Source: Edolisoma coerulescens (lineage: Eukaryota; Chordata; Aves; Passeriformes; Campephagidae). Taken from it: a stretch of DNA of 64,000 nt. The position numbers and the translations under genes were made by a program. Positions within the stretch are counted from its first letter, which is position 1, and each line of letters opens with the position of its first letter. Positions 1-12,343 of this stretch are shown piece after piece. The notes under the pieces are model-generated. The model had not been told where the DNA came from, made no database searches, and saw only the letters and a list, made by a program, of their open reading frames with translations. The stretch lies in NCBI GenBank assembly GCA_013397115.1, contig VWZW01006249.1, forward strand, positions 1 to 64,000. Reading direction: 5' to 3'.

Positions 1-240
1 GCTCCTCTCCCCCTCGTCTGATTGGTGCGAGAGGCCTCGGCCCCGCCCGCCCGGCTGTCGGCGGCGCCTTTCGATTGGCTCCCGCTCCGCGCCCCGCCTG
101 GAGACACGCGCCGCGCGGGCAGCCTGAGGGGGCGCGCGGCCGCCGCCCTCAGCCCCACCGCCCCTCAGCGCGCCGCGGGAACGGCGCTGTGCTCCGCCCT
201 GCCCTCTTCAGCAGCCTTACCCGGGGCCTCGGCGGGATAA
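1..240. promoter_or_regulatory. CpG-island promoter at window edge (neighbouring gene, possibly NEDD4)
   Basis: This stretch is very GC- and CpG-rich, and the composition drops sharply to AT-rich DNA after about 250. It holds two inverted CCAAT boxes (ATTGG at 21-25 and 74-78) and GC boxes (CCCCGCCC at 41-48, CCCCGCCT at 92-99), the usual make-up of a TATA-less housekeeping promoter. The inverted CCAAT boxes read CCAAT on the minus strand, which would suit a gene running leftwards out of the window, although NF-Y sites work in either orientation. In mammals NEDD4 lies beyond the 3' end of RFX7 in the same orientation, so its promoter is the leading candidate. That assignment is from gene order only; no NEDD4 exon is visible here. 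Confidence 0.6.
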
Positions 241-292
241 CGCCGCCTTTCTGAAATTTTTCCGGGTGGTTTACACTGTCGAGGTCTTTCTT

Positions 293-550
293 TACAGAAT
301 CACAGAATCGATTATGTTGAGAAAGACCCCTGAGATCATCGGGTACAATCTACGACAACACCGTCGTGTCAACTAGACCACGGTATCAAGTGTCCAGTCT
401 TTTCTTAAACACCTCCAGGGACGGTGACTACCATCTCCCTGGGCAACCTGTTCCCATATCTAATCACCCTTTGTGTGAAGAAATTCTTCCAAATGTCCAA
501 CCTAAACCTTCCCTGCCGCGTTTTAAGATTATTTTTGCACCTATGAGATC
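293..550 (-). repeat. CR1 LINE fragment (3' end), minus orientation
   Basis: The sequence starts with ACAGAATCACAGAAT, the reverse complement of the octameric ATTCTGTG tail that ends CR1 elements of birds. It continues with recognisable CR1 3'-region text in reverse orientation: a degraded AGACCCCTGAGATCATCGGG segment, then the CACCTCCAGGGACGGTGACT, GGGCAACCTGTTCCCAT, AAATTCTTCCAAATGTCCAA and CCTAAACCTTCCCTG blocks. The right boundary is approximate. It is a 5'-truncated, inactive copy inserted just beside the CpG island and has no coding capacity. Confidence 0.85.
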
Positions 551-3500
551 CAGGCCCAAGCTCTTGCCTACCCCGTCGTACTCAGGGAACCTGGAATTGC
601 AAAAATTTGGGGAAAACCGAGAGGAAAAAAGGACTTTGCCCGCCAGGATGAGGGAGTGCTGCCTTCAGGGTGCTCTGAGGAGGAAGGAAGTCCCGGCTCT
701 GTGAGCTGACCTGACATAACACCCAAGCAGGGAAAATGCCAGAGGACAGAAAAAAATAAACTGTAAAAGCCGTGTCTGAAATCAAAACAAGGATGTTGTC
801 AAGACTTTTCTCGAGAAAAAAAATCTGCTTGCCCCCCACACCCCGTTCAAGCCTGTGAATCAATCCCTCAGGAATCCCTCCCTGCCCACCCACCTTTCCA
901 GCAGGCAGAGGACAACAGCAAGAGCTGTGCTAAAAAAGCTGCAAATAGAGTGATTTTAGTCTGAGCTTTTGTAGCCATAAGCCTTTCTACAAGCCTAAGC
1001 CAAACTCCTCCAGGCACTGCACAGTCTAGGAGTGCAAAGAACATACCTCCCTCTTAGGATGAACATGTTGAAAATCATGGGTCACTAACAACAAACAAAT
1101 GTAGCAGCACCTGTACTGGCAAGGAACCAGGATCTTTCATCACCTTTCAACTCATCCAACCTGGCCCCTCACGCCCTGGGTGACCTATTTCTGCCATCAT
1201 CATCTGATGAGAAACTCTTCCCTTTCCAAAACAAACACAGACCCAGGCTCAGCTCTTCTCTTTGGACTGTGCCCCAAGCAGACCACAGAAACCCCCAGGT
1301 AACACCTCCTCTGAAGGGCTCAGGCAAACCTGTGCCCATTATCACACACACTCACATTCTCCTTCCAGAAGCGAACCAGATGCTCTAGGGAAAGGCAGTC
1401 TCAATATCAACATCAGTTTGTCCATGTCCCAAAATCAATGTAGTGTATTACCTATGAAAATTCAGGTAAGTGTCTGACAAACAGACAGAGTGACATTTAG
1501 GCAGGTGGCTTCATATGAATTGGTAGATTTACTTGGGGAAACAATGTCTGTTATAAGACCAACCAAGAAAGTTTGGAAAAAAAGACCCAGAAAAGCTTTT
1601 GGGTATTTCAAAATAAACAGCCCTCTTCTGTTTCTGGATTGAACCTCTGGACACCCAAAGTTTCCAATTCCTTTCTCTCAGCTTTGCCTGTATCAGTCTT
1701 CCAGCACAAGTTTAGAGGTTTGTCCAAATTTAAATTTCTGGGTGACAGCCAAGGAAGGAAAACCTGCCTAAGTTACAGCAGGCATGATTTCCAGGTCCAG
1801 TTTTTTCTGGGATTGAGTATAATGATGATTAGTAAATTGTTGTTACAGCTTGCTAGAAAAAGCATGTGGGTTTGTGGCTGTCAAACACGAACACTGGGTT
1901 TTGCAGTGCTGTCTCTCATATTCTGCTAGTGTGCAAACTATGTCAGAGAGAAAGCATCAGAGCCCCAAAAGCTCACAGCTGAGATTTTTTGTTAATTTTT
2001 TTTTTCAGAATTGTATTGGTTAGTCTAATAAAAGATACTCTTTTATTTCTCCCTATAAATATCTTACTACACATTACTGTCACTAGCCAGAACTCTGTCT
2101 GGCTTTCTGCAGTCTCAGTCTCAGCTTTTCTGTACAGTAAAGGCTATAAGAAGAAGCATCCTAAAGTCCTGTTTAATAAAGATTTTCATTGTGAATATTT
2201 TATTAGCACATTACTTATTGGGCTTTTCTGTAGGATATCAAAATTCAAACATTAAATTTTAAGTAATGTGTCATTTCAGTAACTTTGAGATTTAAAATAA
2301 TGCCCTTTTGAAATTTACAACAGGACATTAACACACTCATTTTGTTATATTACTTTTTTCAAGTAGCAGAGTAACACAGCACTGACTCATTTTTTATGTG
2401 GAAAGACCACTGATTGTCCAGAATAGGAGTTAGAACACTGTCGATGCCCAAATCCATAAGCAGATGACCTGCTATGAACATTTCTGAAACACAGAACTTG
2501 TGTTTCTGGGTTTGTTACCCGGAGGCATCCATATATTAAGGTAAGGTCTATGTGCATTTTCAGTGGGATCAATAGTTATCTCCAATATTCCAGCAAGATA
2601 TCTATCACTTCACCCAAATTATTCTTTCACTTAAAAATGGGGGAACATAAACCACAATATGTTTGTTAACAAACATTTAGTTCTTATGTTTGATATTTTA
2701 TATTTAATATTTTATGGTCTTATGCTATTACGAACGACTAGTGGAAGAGAGCTCTTCTGAAAGCAAATAATTGATTTTCAGTTGCAGAGAATAACCTGAA
2801 TTTGGATCATCTGAATGCAATGGAACACTTTGTATATCCGCACCATTAAAAATCTGTTAATATTTTATCTCATTACTCCATCCCAGTTGTGAGTTCTTAT
2901 CTGGTAAGAAATTTGACTTCTCTTGCCATATTAATTAACCTTCAGTCCCATGAAAGATCAAAAATTTATAGATGGCATTCATCCTGATAGACCCAATTTG
3001 TGGTTTGAATTTTATATACATTTATGACATATGGTTTGTGTCTTTCTTTATCATAAATGCTTTTCTAGGCCAAAGAGAATCTGTACACCATAATATTGAA
3101 CTACTTTGAAAAAAATCTAACAAAGCAGTGTTTGTTTTTAAAGGAGGAAATTATGTGGACAAGGGAGATTTGTTTCAGAATTCCAAAGGATTATCACAAT
3201 AGTCTTTCATTTAAGAATATATGTTAACTATAGTGATGGTTAAGTGATAAAAGCTAGGACATCAAGTAACATCAAAGTATGTCTCAACTTATTAAATGTA
3301 GGATACACTTTTGCTACAGAGGATTTTAAATCAGACTGGATACATTATCTTCACTGGTCTTCCTTTAAACCAAAGGAATAGAAATCATTTTAACTGCAAC
3401 TAAACAAAAAATATACAAATGGCAGAAACAGATTTTTGTTCTATTGTCTTTTGTTCTACTGAGTCATACAATAGAAAATGTTATGAACCACTCACAATGT

Positions 3501-6500
3501 CACAGTGACAGGTAAATTGAAAATTGTGTACAACAGGGAATTAATAGAAAAAATTTATATTGGCCATGAGTCATTTCTATGACTAAGAGAAGTAAACACC
3601 TATTGGTATCCTAATAATCTCAATTTCTTTACTGTCAAGGCAGTGTCTCAGTAAAGAGACTAATGTAGAGATGTAGTTAAGAGCCCAAGACTTAACACTC
3701 TTGTTGGCTCTACTGTAAAATATGGGCTAGATCCTGGCAATTAATACTAGATTTCAGACACCATGACAACAAGATGCAAAACTGATACAAACATGAAGGC
3801 TTAAATTTTGTAAGCAAGAACTTCAGTCTGGTAGTCACTCCAGGCTGGCAGCTGTCTCTGCAATGCATTGCAACTGGGCTGCTGTTAGCTCATTCTCAGG
3901 GTTTCACCAGCCCCTTCCTGCTCCTTTTCACTCTCAGTTCTCCAAAGTCACAGGTTCTATTTTCCTTAGCTTTTCTTCTTTCCCTTAAAAGCAACATATC
4001 CCTGTTTGGATACATGTGCTTTCTGTGTTGCCTGAAGCCAAGCCACTGCCTCCAGCTGTCTCAAGCCTTGCAGCTCTACTTGCTCCTGGAGGATGACAGC
4101 AAGGGTGACCATCACCCAGGGACAGATGAGATGTGAACCAGAAATTCTCTGCTCAAGTAGCTCCTTTCCAGGGCAACCTGCAGACAAAATTTAACACTGC
4201 TCTCCAAGCATGGGCCTGTGCTCCCAAGGCACCAACACCTGCCCTGGGCCAGCTCCCTTCTTCCCTGTCTCCCAGGAAAGATGCTGAGATCTCCAGCTCT
4301 CACAGGGTAGAAGAGAAAGATATAAAAAGTGTTTTTCCTAATTTCTGTGACTAGTATAACAGTTTACAAGCAATTTCTTTTGGAAATATCTCTGTCTTGA
4401 TGAGCAAACTTGCATAGTAAGAAGAGCAACTGTAGTGGAGGTGGAAAGTCACACTCATTTTGTGCATATGCATTTGAATGAAATGGTAAACACTTGTCTG
4501 AATCACCACCACTCAGATGTCATCTTTCTCTCCCTATTTTCAGCTTGAGGGGGAGGAGAGCTGCCAGAACAGAAACCCGGAGGTGCTGAGCTCCAGTCAA
4601 CTGCTGTCACACTGTTCCCAGATTAATTATCCACCAGTGATCCCATGTTTAACACAGTAATTGTGGATATTTTTGCTAACAGCTCAACCCCTCGCAATGT
4701 TAGAGAAGTAAGAACTTTCCGGGGATTATATATTTGGGCTTTTCTTCTTTAAATATCTTGAGATTATCCTTCTCCATATATGTATAAAGTAGCATATGCT
4801 ATATGCTCTTTGTCAGTGCCTAAAACACTGCTAAGACCAGGAGAAGCTACGTTCTGATGTGGCGTGCGACTGAGCATCACTAATGCACTCCCATCTTTCC
4901 ACATCTCATTTTCACACAAGATGCTCCTTCTTAACAGTGTTTCTCTCTTATTTCATTAGGAAAATGGGAATAGTAAATAATTGCTGTTGTAAAAAACACT
5001 TCTGAGGTGTTTTTTATGTTCAAATACTTTTGAGTACACAGATTTTCTATGCGTTATCCTTGGTCCACTGACTGATTTCCAATGATCTTGAAAGTTTTGT
5101 CCCTGGGAATTAATTACCGATAATGCCAAACTACACTTAATAGCACACCATCCAAGAAATGTCCACATATCTTCAGGTCTGGCTGGCATAGAAAGTAATC
5201 CCACAAGAAGGTACTCCTAAAAACCAGGATGACTGAGAAGAATGTAGGGCCTTGTGCATGCTGTAAAATGATGTTTATTAATGATTAGAGTATTACCTCT
5301 GCCAAAAGCAAAGGGAAATGCAAATATCCTCCTGTTATTATACAGCTACCATTTTTGATTAAAAGGTAACCTCAAGATAATTCCTAAAACACTAAAGTAA
5401 TTTAAAGTTATGTGCACCATAACAGTCTCCAGCAATTCCTTATTAGCAAGAACTGAGATCTCCTACTTTGCTTTTGCAGAGACAGCCATTTTGGGCCCCA
5501 GCATTAGTTTTGCTGTCCACAACTAATCCTTGTCAAAGCAGATTTTAGTTATGCCTTTGGTGCAAGAAACAAGAACCTTTGAGCAGGGCCTCTTGGACAC
5601 AGGCACTTCATCATCCTTCTCATCTCTACACATGTAGCAGGAGAGAAGGTTTTAATTTTTCTAAGCAATTTGAAATAGAATCAAGGAGAATTTTTTTCCA
5701 GTCAGAAATAATCATTGCTTATACACAGCTTTTTAAACAACTCATTTCAAAATGCCTCTTCTTCTCTCAGAGCAAGGAGTAATTGGGCTTGATCTCTCTG
5801 GGAAATTATTATCATAGCCCTTGGAACAAGTGTCCTTTTGAAGTACTGATACACGGCAGGGAAACACAACACTCAAGGGTATTCTTGATAGGGAAAGGAG
5901 ATGACGAAGTCCTTATCAGTTAATTGATAATGTAGTATTAAGTTACAGAGCTGTGTTTTCCCATCTATACTAGAAAGAAAAGGAGAATATTGTCAAAAAG
6001 AGAGTCCAATAGCCCTCTAAAATAAGTATGTTGAGAAGTACAGATTTGAAGCAATAAGTAGGTTGGCTACCTGAGGAAGGCTGCAGGGACACTTTCTCTT
6101 GATTCCCACTAGCCACCTCCTCCACAAAATGCTTTGAAAACTTGAGGCTACAGATGGACTCAGCCCCAGTACCAGTCAGGTTCTGTTTAGTCATCACAAA
6201 AATCCACTGCCAGCAAGTTAGTAAGTGAACATAAGGCTATCAACCCCTGAAGAAATAAAAATGTATTTTCAGCTTCCTATGCATCTTCTTCTTCCTACCT
6301 TTACCACATATGAAGGTTTTTAAAGCACATTTAGCTTATTTGGTATAATATATACACAACTTTAAAAATAGTTCCATCAAAAAGTGGCCCGTTGTATGCA
6401 TAGGTAGGCTAAAATGAAACCCACAAGCTGCTGAGGCTCATTTCTGTCCTTGGGCCAATTTTTCAAGTACAATTTTAACATTTGACTCAAAACCCCCCTA

Positions 6501-9500
6501 CACAAACAGCAGCGTATCCTCTGGATCAGCAGCATACTGCTAACATTACTTGAACCAGCAGCTTGAGATCCACTGAAAATTTTATTCTAATAGGCATCAT
6601 CTAATTAAGTAGTGTGGATAGGCAAAGTTCCAATGATACATAACTTATCATAATCCATACAGAAGCAGTTTATTTAAAAGGAAGCTGACAGCAGAGAAAA
6701 GATGAGCCACAGAGACAAAAATGGACCTTTTTAATGATTTCAGAGCTGAGGTATTACCAGATATAGAAAATGGGTAGGCAGGCCCAGGAAGAACAGATTC
6801 AGGAGGAGGCACGACAAAGCCATTGGAGAATAGATATGCAAATGTTCCACCACATTTCATGTATTTACATCACTAGTAGGGTATTTCCTACATATCCAAA
6901 GCACATAGCAGAAATGTTATGACCTATCACGAACTATAATCATTCAGTTATGTATTCCGCATTATATCAAGGCGGTGTTTTATTTGGGGTATTTAAACAC
7001 TGTAATCTGCAAGAAACAGCTGTCTTTTTAGCACTAAATGCTTTCTAAACAATTTTTTCATGTCCTCAGTTCACTTCCAACTTAATTGATCTGGCTTTCC
7101 TGAGTTTATATTTCACTCTTTTCTCCTTTTTTTAACAAGTTGGGTAGGAACAGCAAAAGAGACTGAAAGATTTGTGATTTCATCAGGTAATGTTAATTAT
7201 GCACTAGGAGGTGTTGGTTTGTTACAACAGCAGTAACAAAGGCTCTCAGATCCTGTGAAGCAATGCTTAAAATGCCATTTGCTGGAGTGAGCACTACAAA
7301 GAGAGGACAGTAGAGACAGCCTTACATCCCTTCAGATCCCCCAACTGTGCAGCACGGAATGGGCCTCCAATCCACACACACATCTTGCCCATGGAAGGGC
7401 CATCTTATTTGAGCTATTACAGGATTTTCCTACCAGAAAACAGCTCTGCTCATTACTTCAAAGGTCAAGCAAAAAGGATGTTCACATGAGAACTTCTAGC
7501 TGCACTTTCAGATAAGAGGCAAGGACACGCAAGTGGCATCATTGCTGGCACTGAGTAGGAGCTGCCTGCAGGCTCCTCTGTTATGGCTACCTGGCCAAGG
7601 TTTCCCTGCAGCCAGAGGACAAACACAGCACAGCACAGGGACAGCATAGCCCAGGCCTGGGCACATTCAGGTTAATTGTTAACTATTATGTGGATCCCCA
7701 GCTCAGACACATCTTAAGCATACAGTCAGGTCACTGTTCCTTCCTTAAGTTTGGAATAACTTCCCAGTGTTGCTCCAATTTGTAAGCCTCACTACATATA
7801 TTTCTTTAATTTTGTCTCCTTATCCAAGCTTAACTTGTACCATTTTTAAGAGAGGGAGGAGGGCAGCAAGATCCAAGCATTGGTTAACTCTTGACTTAAT
7901 GCATCAGAGGAGGCCTAGATAATTACAAGTTTGCTGTCAAATGAATTTGATAGTCATCAAATATTATGCTTAAACTTTACCTGACTGAGAGCAGCCATAC
8001 TACACAGTCAGATCCCGTGAGGTTTACTCAACCCTCCTGCCTTGATGCACATGCTGTTAAAGTGAGGTTGTAAGGGAGCTCCAGAGGTCTCCTAACCCAT
8101 TCCCCTGCTCTGGCTCTAATGCATTGGCTTCAGATGGAGCTTCTGTCTCTGGAGTCTAGAACAGTTTCCACAGAGGCCATTTATTCTGTGACCACCTAAA
8201 AATGCAGGTCTTCTTCTCTAGAGAACATGGTGGTATCAATTGCCAGAGACACTGTATGGACTACATGAACCACTGCCTCATGTGACACAGCAATCCTTAG
8301 CCCCAGAGGTAGAATTCTGTTTACTGGAATCCCAGCTGCATTCACACATACAGATTTGTATTTCTGGAGATGTAAAAATACTTGAAAGCAATTGTTGAGG
8401 ACTTACTCTGGATGTCTTTGTCAAGCATGTAAGCATCTAAGAATTTGAAACCTACAAAGCTCATGACTTCAGTTCCAACATTTCTACCTTCTTACATCTT
8501 TCCTGTTAGGACATTTCCATTCAGATTTGTTTGTTCTTTTGATCCTTTTTATTGACCATTAAGCCAAATTCTTTCAAGTTTACGGCTGAGAGGTTCCAAT
8601 TAAAACCCATTATTACTTCAGATGAACTATACATTTCTGAAGTATCCTTCTATTATCTCCTACATTATATTCCATCTCATACCTTGGGGGTTTTTAATTT
8701 CCATTTTTTATGACTGTGGAACATAAAGAGTGTCTGTCAATTGTTCATTGAGAACTCATTGTAAAGCATGTTTAGAATGCAGTGAGATATATTAACAGTA
8801 TTTCCTCCAACGACATGTTAAAATTAATCTAACTCTCTTTCATTTATGTTGTCTCATGTCTCCCTGATAATTCTTTTCCTTTGTTGATGAGCCTAAGTGA
8901 TTTTGTGCCACCATCAGATCTTGTTGCCCACCAGCTCATCTCAGCACCTCTATAGTCTGGGATGTAGTCTGTCAACCAGTGCTATCTCTTTGGCATAAAA
9001 CCCTGAATATTTATCCTCTCTCATTTTTTTGTAGCCAGTTCCTGCTCTGTGGTAATGCCTTTCCATCCTGTTCACACAGACCGTGCTGGGTACACTGATG
9101 GGTTTACATGCAATTTTACACTCCAAATACAGGACTCCATAGATCAAAACACACATTCTCCCCTTTGTGTCAGCAAGTCAAGCCACACTAAGACCATCTT
9201 CTAAGAGTGCCTTACCAGTATGGGAAAGCAAAACCAGGCAAGCACCAACACAGTGGATGGCAACACCAGCAATGGGATGTTGTATGTCACAACAGCAAGA
9301 GCCACCACCCAGGCATGAAACCAACACTTAGACTAAGACAGACTGACCAAAGCATCCCAGCGAGGGAGATTTACCTTCATGCTCAGCTTTACTGGGCTCA
9401 GCACTTGCAGCAAGGTTCAACTGGGCAGCTATCATCTGTCATCGCACAAACTAGAAAGTTCTGTACTTTAGGTCAGCCCTAAAGCACATTTTCCATATAA

Positions 9501-9519
9501 AGAAAAAACTCCAGAAATA
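551..9519. other. Intergenic, mostly AT-rich DNA; no gene recognised
   Basis: About 9 kb between the left CpG island with its CR1 copy and the RFX7 poly(A) site. The open frames are short (under about 125 codons), scattered over all frames, and resemble no protein I know. No tRNA-like fold, splice-flanked exon or CpG island stands out. A possible CR1 remnant is listed separately at 8066-8112. If the left promoter belongs to a gene running left, this is the spacer between two genes in the same orientation. Confidence 0.6.
8066..8112 (-). repeat. Possible degraded CR1 fragment
   Basis: The text GAGCTCCAGAGGTCTCCTAA, followed by CCCATTCCCCTGCTCTGG, resembles the CR1 3'-region block in which a phrase like 'gaggtctcctagtccaac' precedes 'cccctgctc'. 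The match is short and diverged and lacks the octamer tail, so the assignment is tentative. Confidence 0.35.
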
Positions 9520-9538
9520 ATTTTAATATAAAATGTTT

Positions 9539-9544
9539 TTTATT
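9539..9544 (-). terminator. Putative RFX7 poly(A) signal (AATAAA)
   Basis: TTTATT on the plus strand reads AATAAA on the transcript strand. Downstream in the transcript (lower coordinates) is a T-rich stretch (GAGTTTTTTCTTTATATGG at about 9494-9512), as expected for a downstream cleavage-stimulating element. A 9-bp inverted repeat (9542-9550 with 9562-9570) lies against the hexamer. It is the last strong signal before DNA with no transcript-like features. Confidence 0.5.
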
Positions 9545-10306
9545 GTTTTTGAAAACATTTAAAAAACAATTTTTGAGCACTTTCAATAAAAAAAATAACT
9601 GAAATGCTACTGCAATATTCAACTACTGTAGTTTCAGCAGTACAACAGACAACAAAACACTGGGGAAGAGGGGAGAAACTGGATTTCCTGCACTAAATGA
9701 AAATGTGGAACAGGGATTTTTCTTTCCTTACGGTGCAGTAAATAAAGCACAGTATAGTACAAGACTATTATATGATCCTCAGATGCACTGCACAAGAAAC
9801 GCTTTCCTTCTTTTCAGTTCGGAAGTCAGTGCTTATTGCAATTATTTGCAAATTATTTACTTCATGAATTCTTATCATGATAAAATGATGCAAAAATGTT
9901 TTTCAACACCAGAACAATAAAAAATAATCCAAGAAAGGAACATATTCAACAATAACTAAGCTGAATTAGTTAACATAAAAAAGTAAATAACTTGTGAATA
10001 ACTATGCTCACCTGGTTAACACTGAACCAGCCTCAATACAGCAAAAGAATAAAAAAAATAAAAGTGGTTACAGGAATATATCTAGTACTGTACAAGATTA
10101 AGTCATTAACACTCATGCACGTTTTGTGATCATGTATTAACATGGTGAAGCAAACTAAACTTAATTTTTCCTGCTGCAATATTCTCATGTAAGAGAATCA
10201 AAAATAGAAATATCTCATTGAGATCAATGCACATTGCTACATAAGACAATTTCACCTGTCACTTTTAATGACATTTTGCCTTTTAATAATGAAACACATT
10301 AAAAAG

Positions 10307-10339
10307 TTTTTTTTTTTTTGTTTTGCCTTTTTTTTTTTT
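10307..10339 (-). repeat. Adenine-rich tract in the RFX7 3' UTR
   Basis: Two T-runs on the plus strand (10307-10319 and 10328-10339) form A-runs in the transcript, separated by GGCAAAAC. It is a simple sequence with a risk of internal oligo-dT priming, and no other function is visible. Confidence 0.7.
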
Positions 10340-11099
10340 AAATCTGTGGGCCGTATTTGTTGCATTTATCCTAAGGAATGTGCCTGCCACAGGTTCAACA
10401 GAATTTTAGTGCAATATATGAACCCAGAAAGTTTGCTGGACTAACCAAGCAATCAAATTTAAAGTGTTTGCTGCAATACTGTACACAGGGTACAAATTCA
10501 CTAGTTTGTATACTTTAGCAAAAACTGCTATCAAAATAATTTATTTCTTATGTTAGTAGGAAGCCAATAATGTAAACAAGGGGTCAGAACTGTCTCAAAT
10601 TCATAGTTTTGGAGTATCTGACAAAGACAGGCTTCCATTTGTTAGGATCACAGAATTTTCCTTTGGGTATTGCATACTTTGGTGTGCAGTAGTGCTCTGT
10701 CTCAATGTATCATAAAGAACTAACTAGCACTAAGTACAGGGACCTAACATTAAGTATAACACCAACACACAAACATCTCTAAAATGATACATACCAATGT
10801 ACAAAGCTGTGCCTGTGCCTTGGATTTTACTTGAAACAATTCTTATCGAATTTAATACTTTTAAAATTAAACATATATTTGCTTTAAACCCACCGATTAT
10901 AGAATATTTCTGCTAATTAAGTCACATGTTAGACCCAATGTAATGCTTGCATTTAAAGATAATTTAAAACACACTTTTAAAAACCTTTGGTGATGGCTGC
11001 ATAATTTAGAATGCATCAACTTTAAACCTACTCTTGCTTTTGTGAGAAATCTTCTTAAAAAAGCTAGTAGTTAGGCTAAACCTTCTTTCCCCCAAGCCC

Positions 11100-11260
11100 C
11101 CCTCAGTGTCAGCGTCAGCGACCCGAGGTGAGGCCAGCCCGCCATGGAACACGGGCTGCTGCAGCACCCGGGCAGCTCCTCCCGCAGCGCTGGCACTGAG
11201 TCACAGAGTCACACAGTGGCTGAGCAGGAAGGGACCCTGCCCCCCTTCATCGAAGCAGGT
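11100..11260 (-). repeat. CR1 3'-end fragment with adjoining CpG-rich patch, within the 3' UTR
   Basis: From about 11198 the text GAGTCACAGAGTCACACAGT, followed by GGCTGAGCAGGAAGGGACC, matches the reverse-oriented CR1 3' terminus (octamer tail, then the 'gttgagttggaagggacc' block), diverged and cut off after about 50-60 bases. Directly left of it, 11100-11197 is an island of GC- and CpG-rich sequence inside AT-rich 3' UTR; I do not recognise its origin. Being inside the predicted 3' UTR, the fragment should be transcribed as part of the RFX7 mRNA. Confidence 0.6.
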
Positions 11261-12310
11261 TTCACCTATTCACAGTAGTGCTGGCACTTCACACAGGGTC
11301 AGGAAACAGAAACAAAAAGGTGCCGAGTGTCTCTCAGACCCATCCTCCCATCAGGGTGAGAGGATGTTCAGCACATCTCTGTCAAAAGGCCATGGGCAAG
11401 TACAGGATTCTAGCCCTGCCTTCAGCAACTTTAGTCTACAAGAAAAATGGTTCAAGTCTTACTGACAGACACCTGGCAGGACAGCAAGCAGAAGGTTACT
11501 ATGCAGCTTTTAGTCTCCTCCCCACTGTCTTGGAAGAGTCCCTTGGTCTTAAAGCAAACCACATTATCGCAACGTCCTCGTGCTTCAAGGAGGGATCAGA
11601 ACTCTCCAAGTTTGTTCCTGATGAAGTGGCAAAACTTCTGACGTAAGCACAGTGAAATCAGGCCCCCATAAGGTGCTATAGCTTGGCACAACTGTTTGTC
11701 CCTGCAGAAGAGGCCATAAACTGGTGATGAACTGGGGCAAGGGCAAGAGAAGCCATGATATACCAGCACCTCTAGTGCCAATGCAGCAGCACAAGTTGAA
11801 TCAGCACTGCCAAAAAAAATTGACCAGTACTGGGATCTCGAGTCATTCGCAAAAACTGAAGAAACAGAAGACCACTAAGACACTTAAAGAAAAACACCAA
11901 TCACATGAAAAATCTGAGCATCTTCCCCTTAAAGAAATCTAGGGGGGTTTACTGCATCTCTCCCTTCATAAATTCATGACCACTCATTCAAAGAAATGCA
12001 AAAGAAGAAAATTTTTCCTGCTCTATTTTCTGCTTTTTGTCAGGTCACAGGAAAAGTAATACATTTTATACTAGGCTTAAGGGATGGTATTGTAGCATAC
12101 TCAGTGCACCACTTCTTTTGTAAAAAATTGCCTCTGCAAGTCCTCTTTTTAGCATCAAGGCCATGGCTGGTTAAATACCTCTCTCTTTTGACCATTAGAG
12201 AGATCCATGTATGCCATGCTGATAAAATAAAAGGTCTTTTTGGTTTGAGTGAATTAGTGAGGCAGAAGTCTAATTCTTATTTTCCAGAGGGGCAGCGGTT
12301 TTTCTCTTAA

Positions 12311-12311
12311 A

Positions 12312-12342
<31 letters not shown>

Positions 12343-12343
12343 G
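12311..12343. repeat. Poly(A)/poly(T) simple repeat
   Basis: A nearly pure A-run on the plus strand, broken by one T at the start and single G residues near its end. In the RFX7 transcript this is a U-tract in the 3' UTR. It shows no target-site duplication or retroposon body that I can recognise. Confidence 0.85.
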
